A stretch of 64,000 bases of DNA from Hirsutella rhossiliensis (taxonomy: Eukaryota > Ascomycota > Sordariomycetes > Hypocreales > Ophiocordycipitaceae): positions 3,968,001 through 4,032,000 of the forward strand of contig NW_025408669.1 in NCBI RefSeq assembly GCF_020360975.1, read 5' to 3'. The translations under genes and the position numbers were made by a program. Shown piece after piece: positions 48,100 to 61,006 of this stretch. Position 1 is the first letter of the stretch, and each line of letters begins with the position of its first letter. Below the pieces are notes generated by a model that saw only the letters and a program-made list of their open reading frames with translations, did not search any database and had not been told where the DNA came from.

Positions 48100-48870
48100 T
48101 AGTATTTTACTTATAAACTAAGCTATATAGTACTACTTAAGATACTTTATTAAGTTAGAATAAACTAACTAAGCGTTACTCTTATATATTACTTAATTTA
48201 TATATAATAATATAAAGAACGCGATAACTAAGTTATTACTTAATAAAGCGTTAATAGGTTACTAACTAAACTTTTATATTAATATTAAGGACGATATTAT
48301 TTAAAGGGGGGTACCTAAAGTAAGAGTAAGAGTTACTAAGTTATAAGAGCTATAAAAGAGGCTTAAGGAATACTAAGGAAAGGCTATTAAATAGTAAGTA
48401 AAATACTACGATTTAAGGTACTAACTACTTATATTAAAAGTAAGAGACCTTATAGTATTATTAATAAAGAACTTATACTTTAAGGATAAAGAAGGAAAAC
48501 TCTTACCTAAGTATATTAGACTATTTTAGGTCTTATAAGCTTTTAAAAAGTAAGTATATTATCTTATACTCCTTAAAAAGTACTTATACCTTTATAATAT
48601 TTTCTATATTAGTCTCTTAAAGCTATAGGAAAAGCGTAAAGGTACTTATAAAGATAGCGAAACCCTATTAATATTAAACTTAAAAGATAATAAAGGTAAA
48701 TAGAAAGTCTAAGTAATTAAAGACTAAAAAAGATCTAAGGGCAATACCTTTTTCCTTATTAAATAAAAAGGATAGCTAGCTAAGTATAATTAATTAGTTA
48801 ATACTAAAGATATAGCGAATAGCTAAGACCTTATTAAAGAATATACTATTTACTTAACTAAGAAAAAGAG
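48100..48870 (+). pseudogene. gypsy-3 (chromovirus) integrase C-terminus and chromodomain
   Basis: Plus-strand frames give a gypsy integrase tail (VRDLIVLL-like, then FKDKEGKLLPKYIRLF, YNIFYISLLK) followed by a chromodomain near 48700-48850 (stop-converted Trp/Gln in IKxKGxLAKYN, then LIKEY, matching VKWKGY...TWEP...LIxEY). Chromodomains at the end of pol define chromoviruses, which use them for targeting to heterochromatin. RT, RNase H and LTRs are not found nearby; the left edge is the 3' LTR of element E. Confidence 0.75.
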
Positions 48871-49820
48871 GTATAAGACTAAGTAAGGTAAGGAAACCTA
48901 TTAGTATAAAAAGACGCTATTAAATTAGTAATAAATCCTTACTAAATCGCTACTAACTTATTAATATATTAGTACGCTTAAATGTTTTATAACTATATAT
49001 AAAATAGTAAAATAAAAGAATAAGGGAAAACTATCTATATTACTTATAAATATTATTAAGGAAAGTAAAACTAAACTATAACTTTATTACGACCTTAATA
49101 ATAAAAAAGAGAAGGATAGTTATAACTAAATAAAAGAAAGATAAGACCTATTTATTACTTTCGACTACCCTTTTTTTTTATTAGTATAGTAGGAACTAAC
49201 TAAGGCACCCCTTTTATTATATTAAATACCTTTAAAAATACTAAAACTACCCTATCTCTTACTCCTTCCTTATCTTTTATATTAAGACCTATCTTTATTA
49301 GTATAATACTTACCTTAGCCTTAGTAAATAGTAAGGCGTATTACTAAGAAGTATAGTATATATTACTATTAATAAAATAAAGTTTTAACTAATATTCCTA
49401 GGCTTAGTATTCTAGGCTTATATAAGCGATATTAAATAAGGGTATAAGGTTAAGGCAAATAATAAGCTTATAGCGCTTATTAATTAATATATAGTAGTCG
49501 GTACGCTTAACCTAGTATATTATTAAGCTATCGCTAGTAAAAGGGTTAGATAAAACTTATAATAGTAGACTTTTATATACTTATAGTCTTAAAGGACTTA
49601 TAATAAGCTATCTTAGTAGTATTAAAAGCCTTAGCTAAATACTATACTATAATAGTAAGATAGCGCTAATTAGCCTCCTTAAAAATAAGTATACTTACGT
49701 TTAAGCTATTATCCTTAATATCTTTATTATTAGTCTTTAACTTATTAAGCTTATATAAGTACTTAATAATAGTAACTATATTAGCTTAGTTACTAAATAT
49801 AAAAGTAATAGCCTTAAGAA
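48871..49820. other. AT-rich sequence downstream of gypsy-3 relic
   Basis: Presumably the 3' part of gypsy-3 or adjoining repeats. A polypyrimidine run lies near 49170. No LTR, frame or motif is recognised. Confidence 0.3.
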
Positions 49821-49825
49821 AGATT
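49821..49825 (+). repeat. target-site duplication of element R, left
   Basis: AGATT, repeated at 56145-56149. Confidence 0.9.
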
Positions 49826-50311
49826 TCTCGTAAAGAGAGATATAAGAAGTATATAAAAATATATAAAGGTAAAATTAAAAGTAAGGGGTCGGATAGGTAG
49901 GGCAGAGAGATTTAATTCTTATAGGAGTAGTAATTACGGTAAGGGAGTAATTATTATATTGCCTTAATTATCCTTCTTTCCTCTATTTAACGCGCCTCTT
50001 TATACCTATTTAGTATCTTAATTAATAAAGAAGATCCTACTTAAAGAAGCTATTAATATCCTTTTAACTACTAAGCTTTTTGCCGTTTTTTCCCCCTCTT
50101 TTTTAGCCGTTACCGGAATATCCGTCTTATCTTTCGCTACCTTTATAGGAAGCTATCGCTACTTCTACTCCCCCTTATACCCCTACCCTCCTTTCTATAC
50201 CTCTTTTTAGCTCCTTCTTCCTTCTTTTATACTAGGTGTTTTTAGCTTCCTTAGTCCCTCGTACTAAGGGATATCTCCGAGAACTACGAAATTAGGCTAC
50301 GCTTCGCGATA
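49826..50311 (-). repeat. 3' LTR of element R
   Basis: A 486-bp type I LTR on the minus strand, preceded (to the right) by the polypurine tract. Confidence 0.95.
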
Positions 50312-50549
50312 TACCCCCTTAGCTATAGCCTACCCCTTAAGGGTATAGCTAATACGGCTTTAGGCTAGTAAGCGTATAGAGGAGGTTCTTAGCTCTATAA
50401 TTCTCCCTTTACTTAAGGAAAGTAGGGGCCCTTTTAGGTCCCTAGGCTCTTTTAGACCTACTTAAGGAAAAGGGGCCTAAAGAAGGGAAAGTCCTATAAG
50501 AAAGGGGGCCTTCTTTAAAGGGAAAAACCTAATTAAAATAAGGGGCCCT

Positions 50550-53500
50550 TTAAAGGGAAAAACCTCTTTCTTCTTCTTCGGCTATAGACATTACCTTCTT
50601 ATACGGGCTATTAGCTCCTCTTATAGACTCTTAAGGCGGGCCTCTAAGGATAGCTTCTCTTAAACGTCTTCTAGCTTAATTTACTATAAAAAGATAGCTA
50701 GCTTTTACTTTAGTAGGGGCTTTATAAGACCGTTAGCTTTATTTAATACTATTAGAACCTAACGGATAGAAATAAGTCCCCTTTAAACCTCTTAGCGTAT
50801 CTAATACTAATAGATATCGATATACTATAGCTAGGTCGATAGCTTACTATTTTCCTTTATAAGAATCTATATAGTCTACGTATTATCGTATTCTATAGTT
50901 AACGAGGATAGAATTTATAGTCGTAACGATATTAGTAGCCGGCTAAGGAAAATCGCTTCTTTTAACGCTTCTAAAAGAGCTAGTAGCTCTGCCTCCGTAC
51001 TAAAAGTTATAACGGTAGCTTACTTCGAAGCTCTCTAAGTAATAATTCCTCTAAAAAGGGATATAATATACCCTTATAAGCTCTTTCTATTTAAGGAATT
51101 ATCTATAAAGGACGAATCGCTTAAATAAAGGAAGATTTTAGTAGCTAATTTCTTCCTTTCCTACCCTCCTAGGCGTAGACTATATAATCTCGTTAAATAG
51201 AGATAAAGGATAGCTCTATCTACTACTTCTTAATGCCTAGGGCTAGGATTCTAGTTATACCTACCTAGCCGGGAGACCGTAAAAGAGATATCCGGTCTAG
51301 TAGAAATAGCTAAAAAAAAAGGAGCCTACCTTTTATTAATATTAGTGTTTCTCTTACTCCCTAGCTTAAAAGGACGGATTAGGTAAAAGCTCTTTATCTA
51401 ATATAGGCGTAGAGGGAAGCTTCTTATCGAGGGAATTAAGGAGGAATTTATAAGCGATCTTATCGATATAGGCGTCCTAGGTAAGCTAGATAGTCTATTA
51501 GGACTTATTCTAAAGGATTTATATCCCTAGGAACTACTTTAGCTTCCTTAGCCTAGTTATCTTATACCTTTATTATAGGCCTTATATAGCCTCCCTAGTA
51601 GTAACTTCTTCCTCTTTTAGGTACGCTTAGATATTATCGTCGACGTAGAAGAAGACTATAATTTTACCCTTCTATATTATACACGGTTCCTAAGGGACTT
51701 TCTTAAAGCCTAGGGCTTTAAGGGAACCTATTAAATGCTATTGCTAAAGAAGGGGTAATCTTCGTAATCTATATAGAGCTTTCCTAAGCTATAGAACCTT
51801 TCCTAGCTATTAAAAGCTTAGTAGAAAGCGTATATAGATAACTTCTTCTTCCTTAAGTAGGCAGTTAATAAAGGCGTTAACTATATCTATCTAATCGAGT
51901 TCGAGGTCGAATTCTACTACTATAGCTATAAGGGTCCGAAAAGATATCCCTACTAAGGTAGTTGCCCTAGTAGCAAGATCCCCTTTTTCCTACTAGTTCC
52001 TATAGATAACTAGCTAGGCTTTATACTTTTAAAGGAAGCTATGTTTATTAGTCTTATAGATAAAGACCTACTTATAGCTAAGGACCTATTTTCCTCTTGC
52101 CTTTTCCTTAAGGACTTCTTCGAAAGACCCTATCTCTTTATATAAGGCTAGGTAGTCTTTCTTGGCCTAGAAAAACTAGTCTCTAAAGGGGTCTTTTTTA
52201 TATACCTTCCTTACTAATATTAGCTTAAATAGCCGGCCTACTATAAACGCTCTATAGGAACCGTCTTCTATTAGCGTTAGATAGAAGTCGGAAAAACGAT
52301 CGAAATAGGAGAGAGGTTAGTCTTCTTTAGTATTTATATCGGGCCCTATACCTTCCTTTACTTCTCGAAGCAGGGATAAAAAGGCAGCTAGGTAATCCTT
52401 TAAGAGAGGTGCCTTTCCTACCCCCTTAGGGGTTAAGACGGGAAGACTAATAAAGAAAGCTACTTTTAGATCTTCTTCTTATTCTATAAAAGGAGGCATA
52501 GGGAGGCAGGCGTATTCTAGCTCTACCGCTTTCTTATAGTCTCCTTCTTCGTCTAGATTATCTAATCTAGTAGCTTCCTCTTCTTCTTTAAAGTCGGCGT
52601 TATCCTCGACTACTTTAATATTAGTTTCTTCTTTTATTTCCTTATCTAAGGCCTCTTCTTAAGACTATTAAGAAGGGGGAATTTAGATCTTTTAAATTAG
52701 CTAACGTTAAGAGAGTAAGAGGGGCTATTAATCCCTCTTTCCGTCGAAGAAGTTAGATTCGTCGAAAATTATATCCCTAGTTAAAATAACCTTCTATAAA
52801 AAAGGAATCTAGATCCGGAAGATATTTATAGAATTATAACTAACGAGGTAACTAATAAAGGCTCTCGGATTAAGCTTTCTTTTCTTCTTCCTTTTTAGCT
52901 ATATATCGGTAGTTATTACGTATACCTTATAGCTATAGGTACGAAGGTAGGCTAGCGAGGCCTTCTTTTTTATAAAGAGCTTAAGGGGGATTTCTAGTTT
53001 ATTCCTTAGTTTAGTTCCCTAGGGTCCTTAGGGTCCCTAAGGGTCCGGTTCAATAGGTAATAAGCAGTCTTAACGACTTCCTTTTAAAGGTCGTATAAAA
53101 GCTTTATAGTAAGTCTTATTATATAGGCCCTTTCTATTATAGTACCCCCTAATCTTTCTACCCCTCCGTTCTAGGCCTAGGTATTCGGTGCTAATAGGAG
53201 GGGTAAAATGCCCCTTTTTTAAAGCTAATTTAAGATATCCTTAGTAAATAGCTCTCCGTTAGACCGTATCTTCTTTACCTCGTAGCTAAAGTAGGATTTT
53301 ATCTAGTTAATAAAGTCTTAGAAGGTAAACTAGTTATACTTACTTAGGTAGGTCTATAAGAAATAGGGGAAAGCTATCCCTAAAAAGGCGTCTATAAAAA
53401 ACATTACCCTAACGAAGCTTTCTTAGTCCTTAGAGACGTCGGTTTAATCGACCTAAATTTCCTTATATAGCTAGTCCGGCCGTATTAAGGTCCGTCTAGA

Positions 53501-55512
53501 AATTTATCTCTTAGTCTTTCCTTAGCTATAGTATTCGCATTCGACGGTCTTTAAGCTCCTTATTTATATGCCTTATTATTAACCTAGTTTATATAAAGCT
53601 AGGGGGCCTAGGTAACTAAGTCGTGCGTACTAAAAAAGACCGTCTCCTTAGGCTACTAAAAGAGGGTCTTTTATAGTAGACCTATTCCTCCTAGTAGGGA
53701 AAGCTAACTTCTCGAGAGATTCCTTCTTAAGGATAGGTCGGAATTCGAGAATAAATTAACCGAATTTTTCCTCGATAAGACTAATAGTCTAATTCTTCTA
53801 GACTAGCCTCGTAGGCTTAGACGTTATATCTTAAAAGATTCCTTCCTCTTAAAGAAGGCGGAAGGAAATTAAGCTCGTTAAAAATCGAGGGTAAAAAGCT
53901 ACCCTTTTTTATCGAAGAATTTATATAGATCTATTAGGTAATTTTATCGTAAAATTCACCCTTCTATATCCCTCTATCTATACGGTTAATTCCCTAGTAA
54001 TAAAGTATTCCCTCCGTGCTTTCTTAAAGGACCGGAATCGTAAGAGTATATTATATATATCGAGGGAAGCACTAGAGTTATGGATAGCTGATTTTCGTAG
54101 GGGATAGTCGGAGGGCTCTAACGGTTAGCCTTAGCCTTATTAATCTGTAGGGAAGATAAAGGCTAGATTTACTATACTAACGATTTTTCCTTAAATTTAC
54201 GGCTCGAATAAGGGCAGCGGCGTTATTAGTTACTATTTCTTAGTAACCTAAATTTCGTCTATCTTCTTCTATAACGAGGGGTCCTCCTTAAGAGACTATT
54301 ATACTATTTCTCGTAATCTCTTTAAAGGGTTAACTCCTTTAGGTCGGTTTTCCTCGAAGACCTACTAGTAGTCTTCTAGCTAATAGGGCTTTTTATATAC
54401 TTAGTAGGTAGGTCGATTCCTCCTCGTACGTTATTTCTTTAAGGAATCCTCGTCCTAATCTAGAAGGTCTGCTTAAAAACCCCCCCTTTTTACCCCTTAT
54501 TGCTAATTTTAATAAAGAGGTTCGATTTCGACTAGTTCCTTAATTTTTCGACTAACGGACTAAAAGGTCTATTAAGGGACTAGTTAGGCCGGTCTAACTA
54601 ACGGGACCGGGGCCGGGCCTAGAGTAAGATATAGAGCCGGGAACGGGCCTAGGGCTATAGCTATAGTTAACGATAGCGTTAAGGCTCTTAAGGGCGGAGG
54701 AGCTAAAGGAGTAATAGCTATAGTAGCAGCAGCGGGGGCCGTAGTAATAGGGGCTATAGTAGCTATAGGGGCAGTATATCGAGCCGTCTAGGTCGAGTGC
54801 TAGCTATAAAGGAATAAGACTGCTTATTATTATACTTAAGTAGCTTCTTTATTTAGTTCCTAGCTAGCCTCTCGAAAGATAGTTAAGTATCCGTTACTAA
54901 TAGGCTTTATTAGTAGAGATATATCCTATAGCTACTAGCTAGATAGAGCTTCTATAAGGAAGTATTAGTTAGCTTCCTCGAGGATTTCTTCTTACTTAGC
55001 TAGCTACGAAGAAGCTAGTAGGTTCCTAGTAGAAAAGGCTCCTAGGTAGGCTATATAGGTCTTCCTAATACGGTTAGTTATATAGCCCCTCGAGGGAGCT
55101 ATTAAGGTCTCGAGCTTTAAAAGCTACTACTTAGGAGTCTCTTCCTCTTAAAGAGTAATTAGCTTTATAGCACTAACGGATTCCGTTATCGCTATATAAG
55201 TAGCTATTAATAGCTTTATTTCGTAGAGGTATTCCTTTCGGTGACTCTCGTAGTCGCTTAAGGTAGTAGAAAAAGCTCTCTATTATATAGAGGTTAGCTT
55301 AGAGAAGAGGGTAGCTCCCTCTATAAGGTCCGTTGCCCTAGGATAAAGAGGGGGCTCGAGAGGGTCCTACTTATTAAAGAAGACTAAATTATAGATAGTT
55401 CTATCTATATAAGCCTATAGCTCCTTTACCTACTTATCTTAATCTTAGGGCTCTATAAGAATCGTCTTATAGACTATAGGGATAGTAGAGGAGTCGTTTT
55501 TCGATATTATTA
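50550..55512 (-). pseudogene. gag-pol relic of element R
   Basis: The full copia order is read on the minus strand: gag with a short Ala/Pro linker (about 54600-54780), zinc knuckle with Cys codons changed to Tyr (about 54390-54420), protease site at about 54062-54082 read His-Asn-Ser-Ser-Ala-Ser, integrase from 53557 downwards, RT site YVDD intact (51636-51647) and RNase H. Protease and integrase share a phase (525 bp apart as in B, C and D). Between integrase and RT it is about 40 bp shorter than B after correcting for the 8-bp insertion in B, so the phase is broken. Confidence 0.9.
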
Positions 55513-55641
55513 TAGAAGAAGAGAGGGGGGGTAGAAAAGTCGGTTAAAAATCGGCTTTTCTAGTAAGAGGGGTAAAAGGGAGCTACGAGGGATATAAGAA
55601 GGGTGCCTTTTATAGTAGCCGGAAGGTATAGGAATACTATT

Positions 55642-55658
55642 CCTCCTAGGCTTATAAC
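55642..55658 (-). other. primer-binding site of element R
   Basis: The minus strand reads GTTATAAGCCTAGGAGG, the half initiator tRNA-Met site with one further RIP-type change, adjoining the 5' LTR. Confidence 0.8.
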
Positions 55659-56144
55659 TCTCGTAAAGAGAGATATAAGAAGTATATAAAAATATACGAA
55701 TATAAAATTAAAAGTAAGGGGTCGGATAGGTAGGGCAGAGAGATTTAATTCTTATAGGAGCAGTAATTACGGTAAGGGAGTAATTATTATATTGCCTTAA
55801 TTATCCTTCTTTCCTTTATCTAACGCGCCTCTTTATACCTATCTAGTATCTTAATTAATAAAGATAATCCTACTTAAAGAAGCTACTAATATCCTTTTAA
55901 CTACCGAGCTTTTTACTAGTTTTTTCCCTTCTTTTTTAGCCGTTGCCGGTATATCTATCTTATCTTTCGCTACCTCTATAGGAAGCTGTCGCTACTTCTG
56001 CTCCCCCTTATACCCCTACCCTCCTTTCTATACCTCTTTTTAGCTCCTTCTTCCTTCTTTTATACCGGGTGTTTTTAGCTTCCTTAGTCCCTCGTGCTAA
56101 GGGATATCTCTAAGAACTACGAAATTAAGCTACGCTTCGCGATA
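55659..56144 (-). repeat. 5' LTR of element R
   Basis: A 486-bp type I LTR on the minus strand with intact TATCGCGAAG end; AGATT follows at 56145. Confidence 0.95.
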
Positions 56145-56149
56145 AGATT
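56145..56149 (+). repeat. target-site duplication of element R, right
   Basis: AGATT, identical to 49821-49825. Confidence 0.9.
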
Positions 56150-58495
56150 AACTTATTAATTATAATATTTAAAGTTAAGGGGAAACTTATTTAATTATAA
56201 GTTATAGTATATTTATAGTATTACTTATAGTATATTAAGGAAACCCCTAAGAAAATATAGTAAATTAAGAGCACCTTAATAAGCTTAGGCTTAGTTATAC
56301 TATACTCCTTAACGACTATCCTAAAATAATATATATACTAAAGCTTATAAAGGATAACCTCTTAGGCCTTAACTAAGCGGGCTTTAGCCTTAGATTAATA
56401 CGCTTCTTTATAAGAGCACGGCCGCTTTAAACCGCCGCCTTAGTACCTTTATCTCTAGTACTATTATTCTTAGGTTTATTAATAAGAGGAGTTAAATCGC
56501 GGCTATCTTTATTATTACTATTATTATTATCTTAGCCCTTATTTAGCTAAGCCTTATTATTAATATTAGCTTACTTATTTTAAGGAGCGGCCTAAGCGAT
56601 AATCTCTTATTAGCTAGAGCCGCCTTATTAAGATAAAGTAGCTAGGTAATTAGTACTTACTTAATAGCGCCTAAGTACGATCTCTTAATTAGTATTAGTA
56701 TCGCTAATAAGGGTAATAGACTTATATATTTCTTAGCCTATAAAGGTAAGCTTATTAGTAGTTAGAGTTTAGGTATTTAGCGGGGTAATAAGGGTATAAC
56801 CCTTACTAATATTAAGTCTTAGACTAAAAGTCTCTTAAAACTAAGATTCATTTATACCTTTCTTAGCTTTCTTTATTAAAAAGGAACTAATATTATTATA
56901 AGACCTTTAGGCTAATTACTTATACTTTAAGGGCGAACCTACTACTACTTATTCCTATATATAGTATAGGAAATTAGTATTATAGTTCTTTATTTTCTTT
57001 AGTATAAAAAGTATTATTATTAATAAATTATTAATAAAAAATAATATAAGAAGGTATAAAGGATTAATAAAAAAAGGTATAAAACTCTATAGTAATTATA
57101 AGTAAAAGAGTTAAAAAAGAAAAGTAAATAAAAAGAGTAAGAAAGATATATATATATCCTTTATATTATAGTTATATAGCTAATATATAAGTAATACTAT
57201 TATAGTTACTTAGTAATAACTATTAGTATAATAACTATTAATATTATAAAGTATAGATTAATATATACTTATATAGGTATATAAGCGCGATATATAACTA
57301 AAACTACCTCTCTTCTTAACTAAATATATATAGTATAGTAAAAGTAATATATATTAAAGATATAACTAAAACGTTTATATAAAAAGGGAGATAATTATAA
57401 GAGCGCTACTAAGAGGTATAAGCTAGTAAAGTACTTAGGTATATAGTACTAATATATTAGTAAGGTATTAATAAGGAATTATACTTACCTTACTTATATA
57501 TTATAGATTACTTATTACTTTAATAAAAAAAAGAAATCCTTTTTCTTATAAGCTTTAGTCTTATAATAAAGAGAATATAATATATGTAGTATAGTACTTT
57601 TAGCTATCTTTACTACTTAACTAATTATACTATAATATATATTCCCTTATATATTAAGCTTTTATAAGGTACTAAAAAGCAAGGGATACTAAGATCTATA
57701 TATAAAGACTTAACTATTATATAAGAGGACGTATTATATATATAATAGCCTACTATAAAATATATCGTGGTTGCTTTTTTTTAGCGGTTTTTACTTAACC
57801 TTATTTAAGGTATAACTATAATTAAATAAGATAGCCTTAATTAAGATAGTATAAAATAAAAGGGAAATATCTACTTATAAGCTCCCTTTATGAGGCCGAA
57901 TAAGCGCTATATATAAGCCTATAAGTAGTAAAGGTTATAAATTAACTTTTAATAACTAGCTTACTAGCTATAAGTTAATTAAGTTAAAAATAGTTAAATA
58001 GGCTATAACTATTCTTATTAAAGCTAGTAGCTCTCTTAACGTTATAGGTTTAGGTCCTTAGACTTTATAGCTACTGTTTTATAGCTGCCTTAGGCTTTAT
58101 AGCTACCTTAGTTACTTAGAAATATTATTATAAAAAAGAAATAAATCCTTATATTATACTAATACTTTCTAACTAAGTATAAAGTCTTAGGTTAAGTTCC
58201 TATTAAGGTAAGAAATTAATCTATTTATAGACGCTTTTATAGATACTAAGTATATTTTAAGATAGCTAAGTAAGGATATAAGGATAGTATAGCTTATATT
58301 TAAGGATATATTATACTTATTATTAGTCTATAAAGGCTTATTATAGATTAATTCCTTACCTTAACTCTTATTAATTAACTATACCTTTACTTTATACTAA
58401 TAAAGAGGAAGTAATAAAAGGTTATATACTAATATAATAAAAAGAAGCTCTATATAGCAGCTTATATTTTTTAAACTAACTTATATTCTCTAGAT
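56150..58495. other. RIP-mutated sequence between element R and the solo LTR
   Basis: The minus strand at about 56800-56350 has a frame rich in Asn, Gln, Ser and Lys that could be the gag of some retroelement, but no zinc knuckle is visible. An imperfect triplication of CTTTATAGCTAC-like units lies near 58048-58115. Otherwise nothing recognisable was found. Confidence 0.3.
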
Positions 58496-58500
58496 ATATA
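58496..58500 (+). repeat. target-site duplication of the solo LTR, left
   Basis: ATATA, repeated at 58977-58981. Confidence 0.8.
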
Positions 58501-58976
58501 TATCGCGAAGCGTGGCCTGATTTCGCAGTTCTCGGAGATATCCCTTAGCACGAGGGACCTAGGAAGCTAAAAAACAGGTTTTAAGGAAGGAGCTAAAAGG
58601 AGGTGTAGAGAGGAGGGTAGGGGCAAGAGGGGAAGCAGAAGTAGCGATGGCTTCCTATAGAGGTAGCGAGAGATAAGACGGATGTGCCGGCAACGGCTAG
58701 AAAAGAGGGGAAAAACCGGCAAAAAGCTCGGTAGTCGAAAGGACATTAGTGGCTTCTTTAAGCAGGATCTTCTTTGTTAATTGAGATGCTAGAAGGGTAT
58801 AAAGAGGGGCGTTGGATAGAGGAAAGAAGGACAATTAAGGCAATATAACAATCACTCCCCTACCGCAATTGCTGCTCCCGTAAGAATTAAATCTCTCTGC
58901 CCTGCCTGTCCGACCCCTTACTTCTAATTTCACCTTCGTGTATTTTTATGCACTTCTCGCATCTCTCTTCGCGAGA
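58501..58976 (+). repeat. solo LTR of copia-1, least mutated copy
   Basis: A 476-bp type II LTR with matching ATATA duplications and no internal region, as left by recombination between the two LTRs of an insertion. It keeps many CA and TG dinucleotides lost in every other copy (for example GTGGCCTGATTTCGCAG at its start and CACTTCTCGCATC near its end). It is the best guide to the ancestral LTR sequence in this window. Confidence 0.95.
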
Positions 58977-58981
58977 ATATA
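58977..58981 (+). repeat. target-site duplication of the solo LTR, right
   Basis: ATATA, identical to 58496-58500. Confidence 0.8.
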
Positions 58982-60700
58982 ACTATAACTTTATATACTT
59001 ATTAATACCTTAGTAAGATTTAATACTTTACTCTTTTTCTCTTAATATTATTTTAATACTTTAACTTTACTATTTAAATACTAACCTTAGCTAACTACTT
59101 TAAATTAACTATACTAATCTTATTTTATTTAAAAGAACTATATAACTTAGTAAAGTACTATATTAGCTTAAACTTAACTAAGTAATAAAAACTATACTTT
59201 ATATAAGTACTTATATACTTTAACTTAATCCTTACTAACCTTAGTAATAATAATACTATTACTAAGGCTACTAAGTATAAGATAACTAATTAAAACTTAC
59301 TACTAAACGATATAGTTAGTTTTTATAAAGTTATAAGAGCTTAATTTAAGATAGATAGAGCTAAGCGATTAAAGATTAATAAGAATATTATAGCCCTTAT
59401 TAATATTACTTATAAAAGTCTTATAAAGTAAAGTAAATTTAAGGATATATATATAGTAAGTTTTTATTTTCTTTAAATAAAAAGTAATAGTATACTAGTA
59501 TAAGATAATATTTAAATAAACTATATAATTTAGCTTATAATATTATTCCTTAATAGCTTAGAGATATAAAGAAAGTTAATTAAAATAATAATAAAATATC
59601 TATAAGATAGCTTATAATACTTATTATTATTATATCTAAGAAATAGGTCTATATTTTATATTATAGATAAGTTATATACTATAATATAATTACTATATAG
59701 CTTTTAAAGCTTATAGTCTATTAACTAATTACTTTATATATAAAATACTTTATATACTAAACTTAAAATAGTAAGTATATTATATTTAAGAAGTATTACT
59801 TCCTAGACTATTAAGAGGCTATACTTAGATCTTAAAGAGGTATTTAATAGTATATACTTAAGTAGTAAGTATCCTTAGATATTCGCTTTAATTAATAGTT
59901 TATAGAACTATTAGCTTAATATAAACTACTTAGAAAATATTTAAGTAAAATATTAAGTATACTCTTCTACTTAGCTTCTATAGTTATTTATAGTTTAATT
60001 ACTTTTCTCTTTTTTCTAGGACTATACTTAGATTAAACTAACTTACTATTAAACTTATTTTATACTAAAGGTAATACTAAAAAGGATAACTTAGATATTA
60101 ATATCTTATCTACTTTATCTTACTTAGATTTATTTACCTTATATAGTAATAACTTAAATAAATACCTATAATATAATATATAGCCTTTATAAAAGAATTA
60201 TCCTTAGAGACTACTTACTTATAATCTTAAATATAAACTATACTCTTAACTCTAGCTAAGTACTAGACCTTAAAGATTCTCTTTTAAAAGTCTTTAATAA
60301 AAGCTCTTTTACTATAGCGACTAGTAATTAAGTCTCTATTAAATTTAATCTTATTTACTACTAGTATATTTATATTAGCGTTAAAGATAAGAGATAGTTA
60401 AAGGGCTTCTTTTATAAGCTACTCCTAAGCTAAGATATCTTTAAACTATCTCTTAGAGATTTTATTATAAGATTAACTAGCTAGCGGGAAGAAATTATAG
60501 CTTAGAAACTAAAGACTTATACTTTTATAGGCTTAAAGTATAATAGCTCTAGATTCTTTAATAGTTATACTTTAGTAAGGCTCTTTATAAAGGGTACTTA
60601 AGATATTAGTAGTAAATAAATTTACTTTCCTTTAATAATTAATCTATTAATCTTATAGCTAGCGCACTTATATACTAAGTAAGATATATAAATTTTTAAA
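58982..60700. other. RIP-mutated sequence between solo LTR and TRIM
   Basis: Very AT-rich with long coding-like but stop-ridden frames on both strands; no family is recognised. It may be the far end of the gypsy-4 locus. Confidence 0.3.
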
Positions 60701-60705
60701 CCTTT
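60701..60705 (+). repeat. target-site duplication of the TRIM, left
   Basis: CCTTT, repeated exactly at 61108-61112. Confidence 0.92.
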
Positions 60706-60804
60706 TATTAGAAAAACGCGGTTATTAGTTATATATATTAATTATAGCGTACTTATTAAAGCGCGTTCTACTTTTACCTACGTAGCGTAATAGTCTTCGC
60801 GATA
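60706..60804 (+). repeat. 5' LTR of the TRIM
   Basis: 99 bp, starting TATTAG (RIP form of TATCGG) and ending CTTCGCGATA. It contains AAAAACGCGG and a run of TA. Confidence 0.9.
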
Positions 60805-60821
60805 GTTATAAGCCCGGGAGG
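60805..60821 (+). other. primer-binding site of the TRIM
   Basis: GTTATAAGCCCGGGAGG is identical over 17 bases to the site in copia-1 B and C, which matches the half initiator tRNA-Met. Confidence 0.85.
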
Positions 60822-60994
60822 GGTAGTAAACTACCCCTATAACTTCCGGTAACTATACGTTACGGGGTAATACCTATAGATAGCCGTATACCCCTCCTTC
60901 TCTTAGATTTCCCTAGGTAATAGACGCGGTGCTTAGTATTTAACTCCCGCGTTATAAGCTACTAAGGTCTAGGAATCCTAGCGGAGCCGCGATC

Positions 60995-61006
60995 CTTAAG
61001 GGGGTA
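60995..61006 (+). other. polypurine tract of the TRIM
   Basis: CTTAAGGGGGTA stands directly before the 3' LTR, as in copia-1. Confidence 0.85.

Larger units (their letters stand above)
49826..56144 (-). mobile_element. copia-1 element R, minus strand, full length (6,319 bp)
   Basis: This is an inverted copia-1 with matching AGATT duplications. On the minus strand: 5' LTR 55659-56144, primer-binding site 55642-55658, leader palindrome 55629-55643, gag-pol, polypurine tract, 3' LTR 49826-50311. It is relatively lightly mutated and its RT site is intact. It converges with element E, whose 3' LTR lies 2 kb away in the opposite orientation. Confidence 0.95.
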
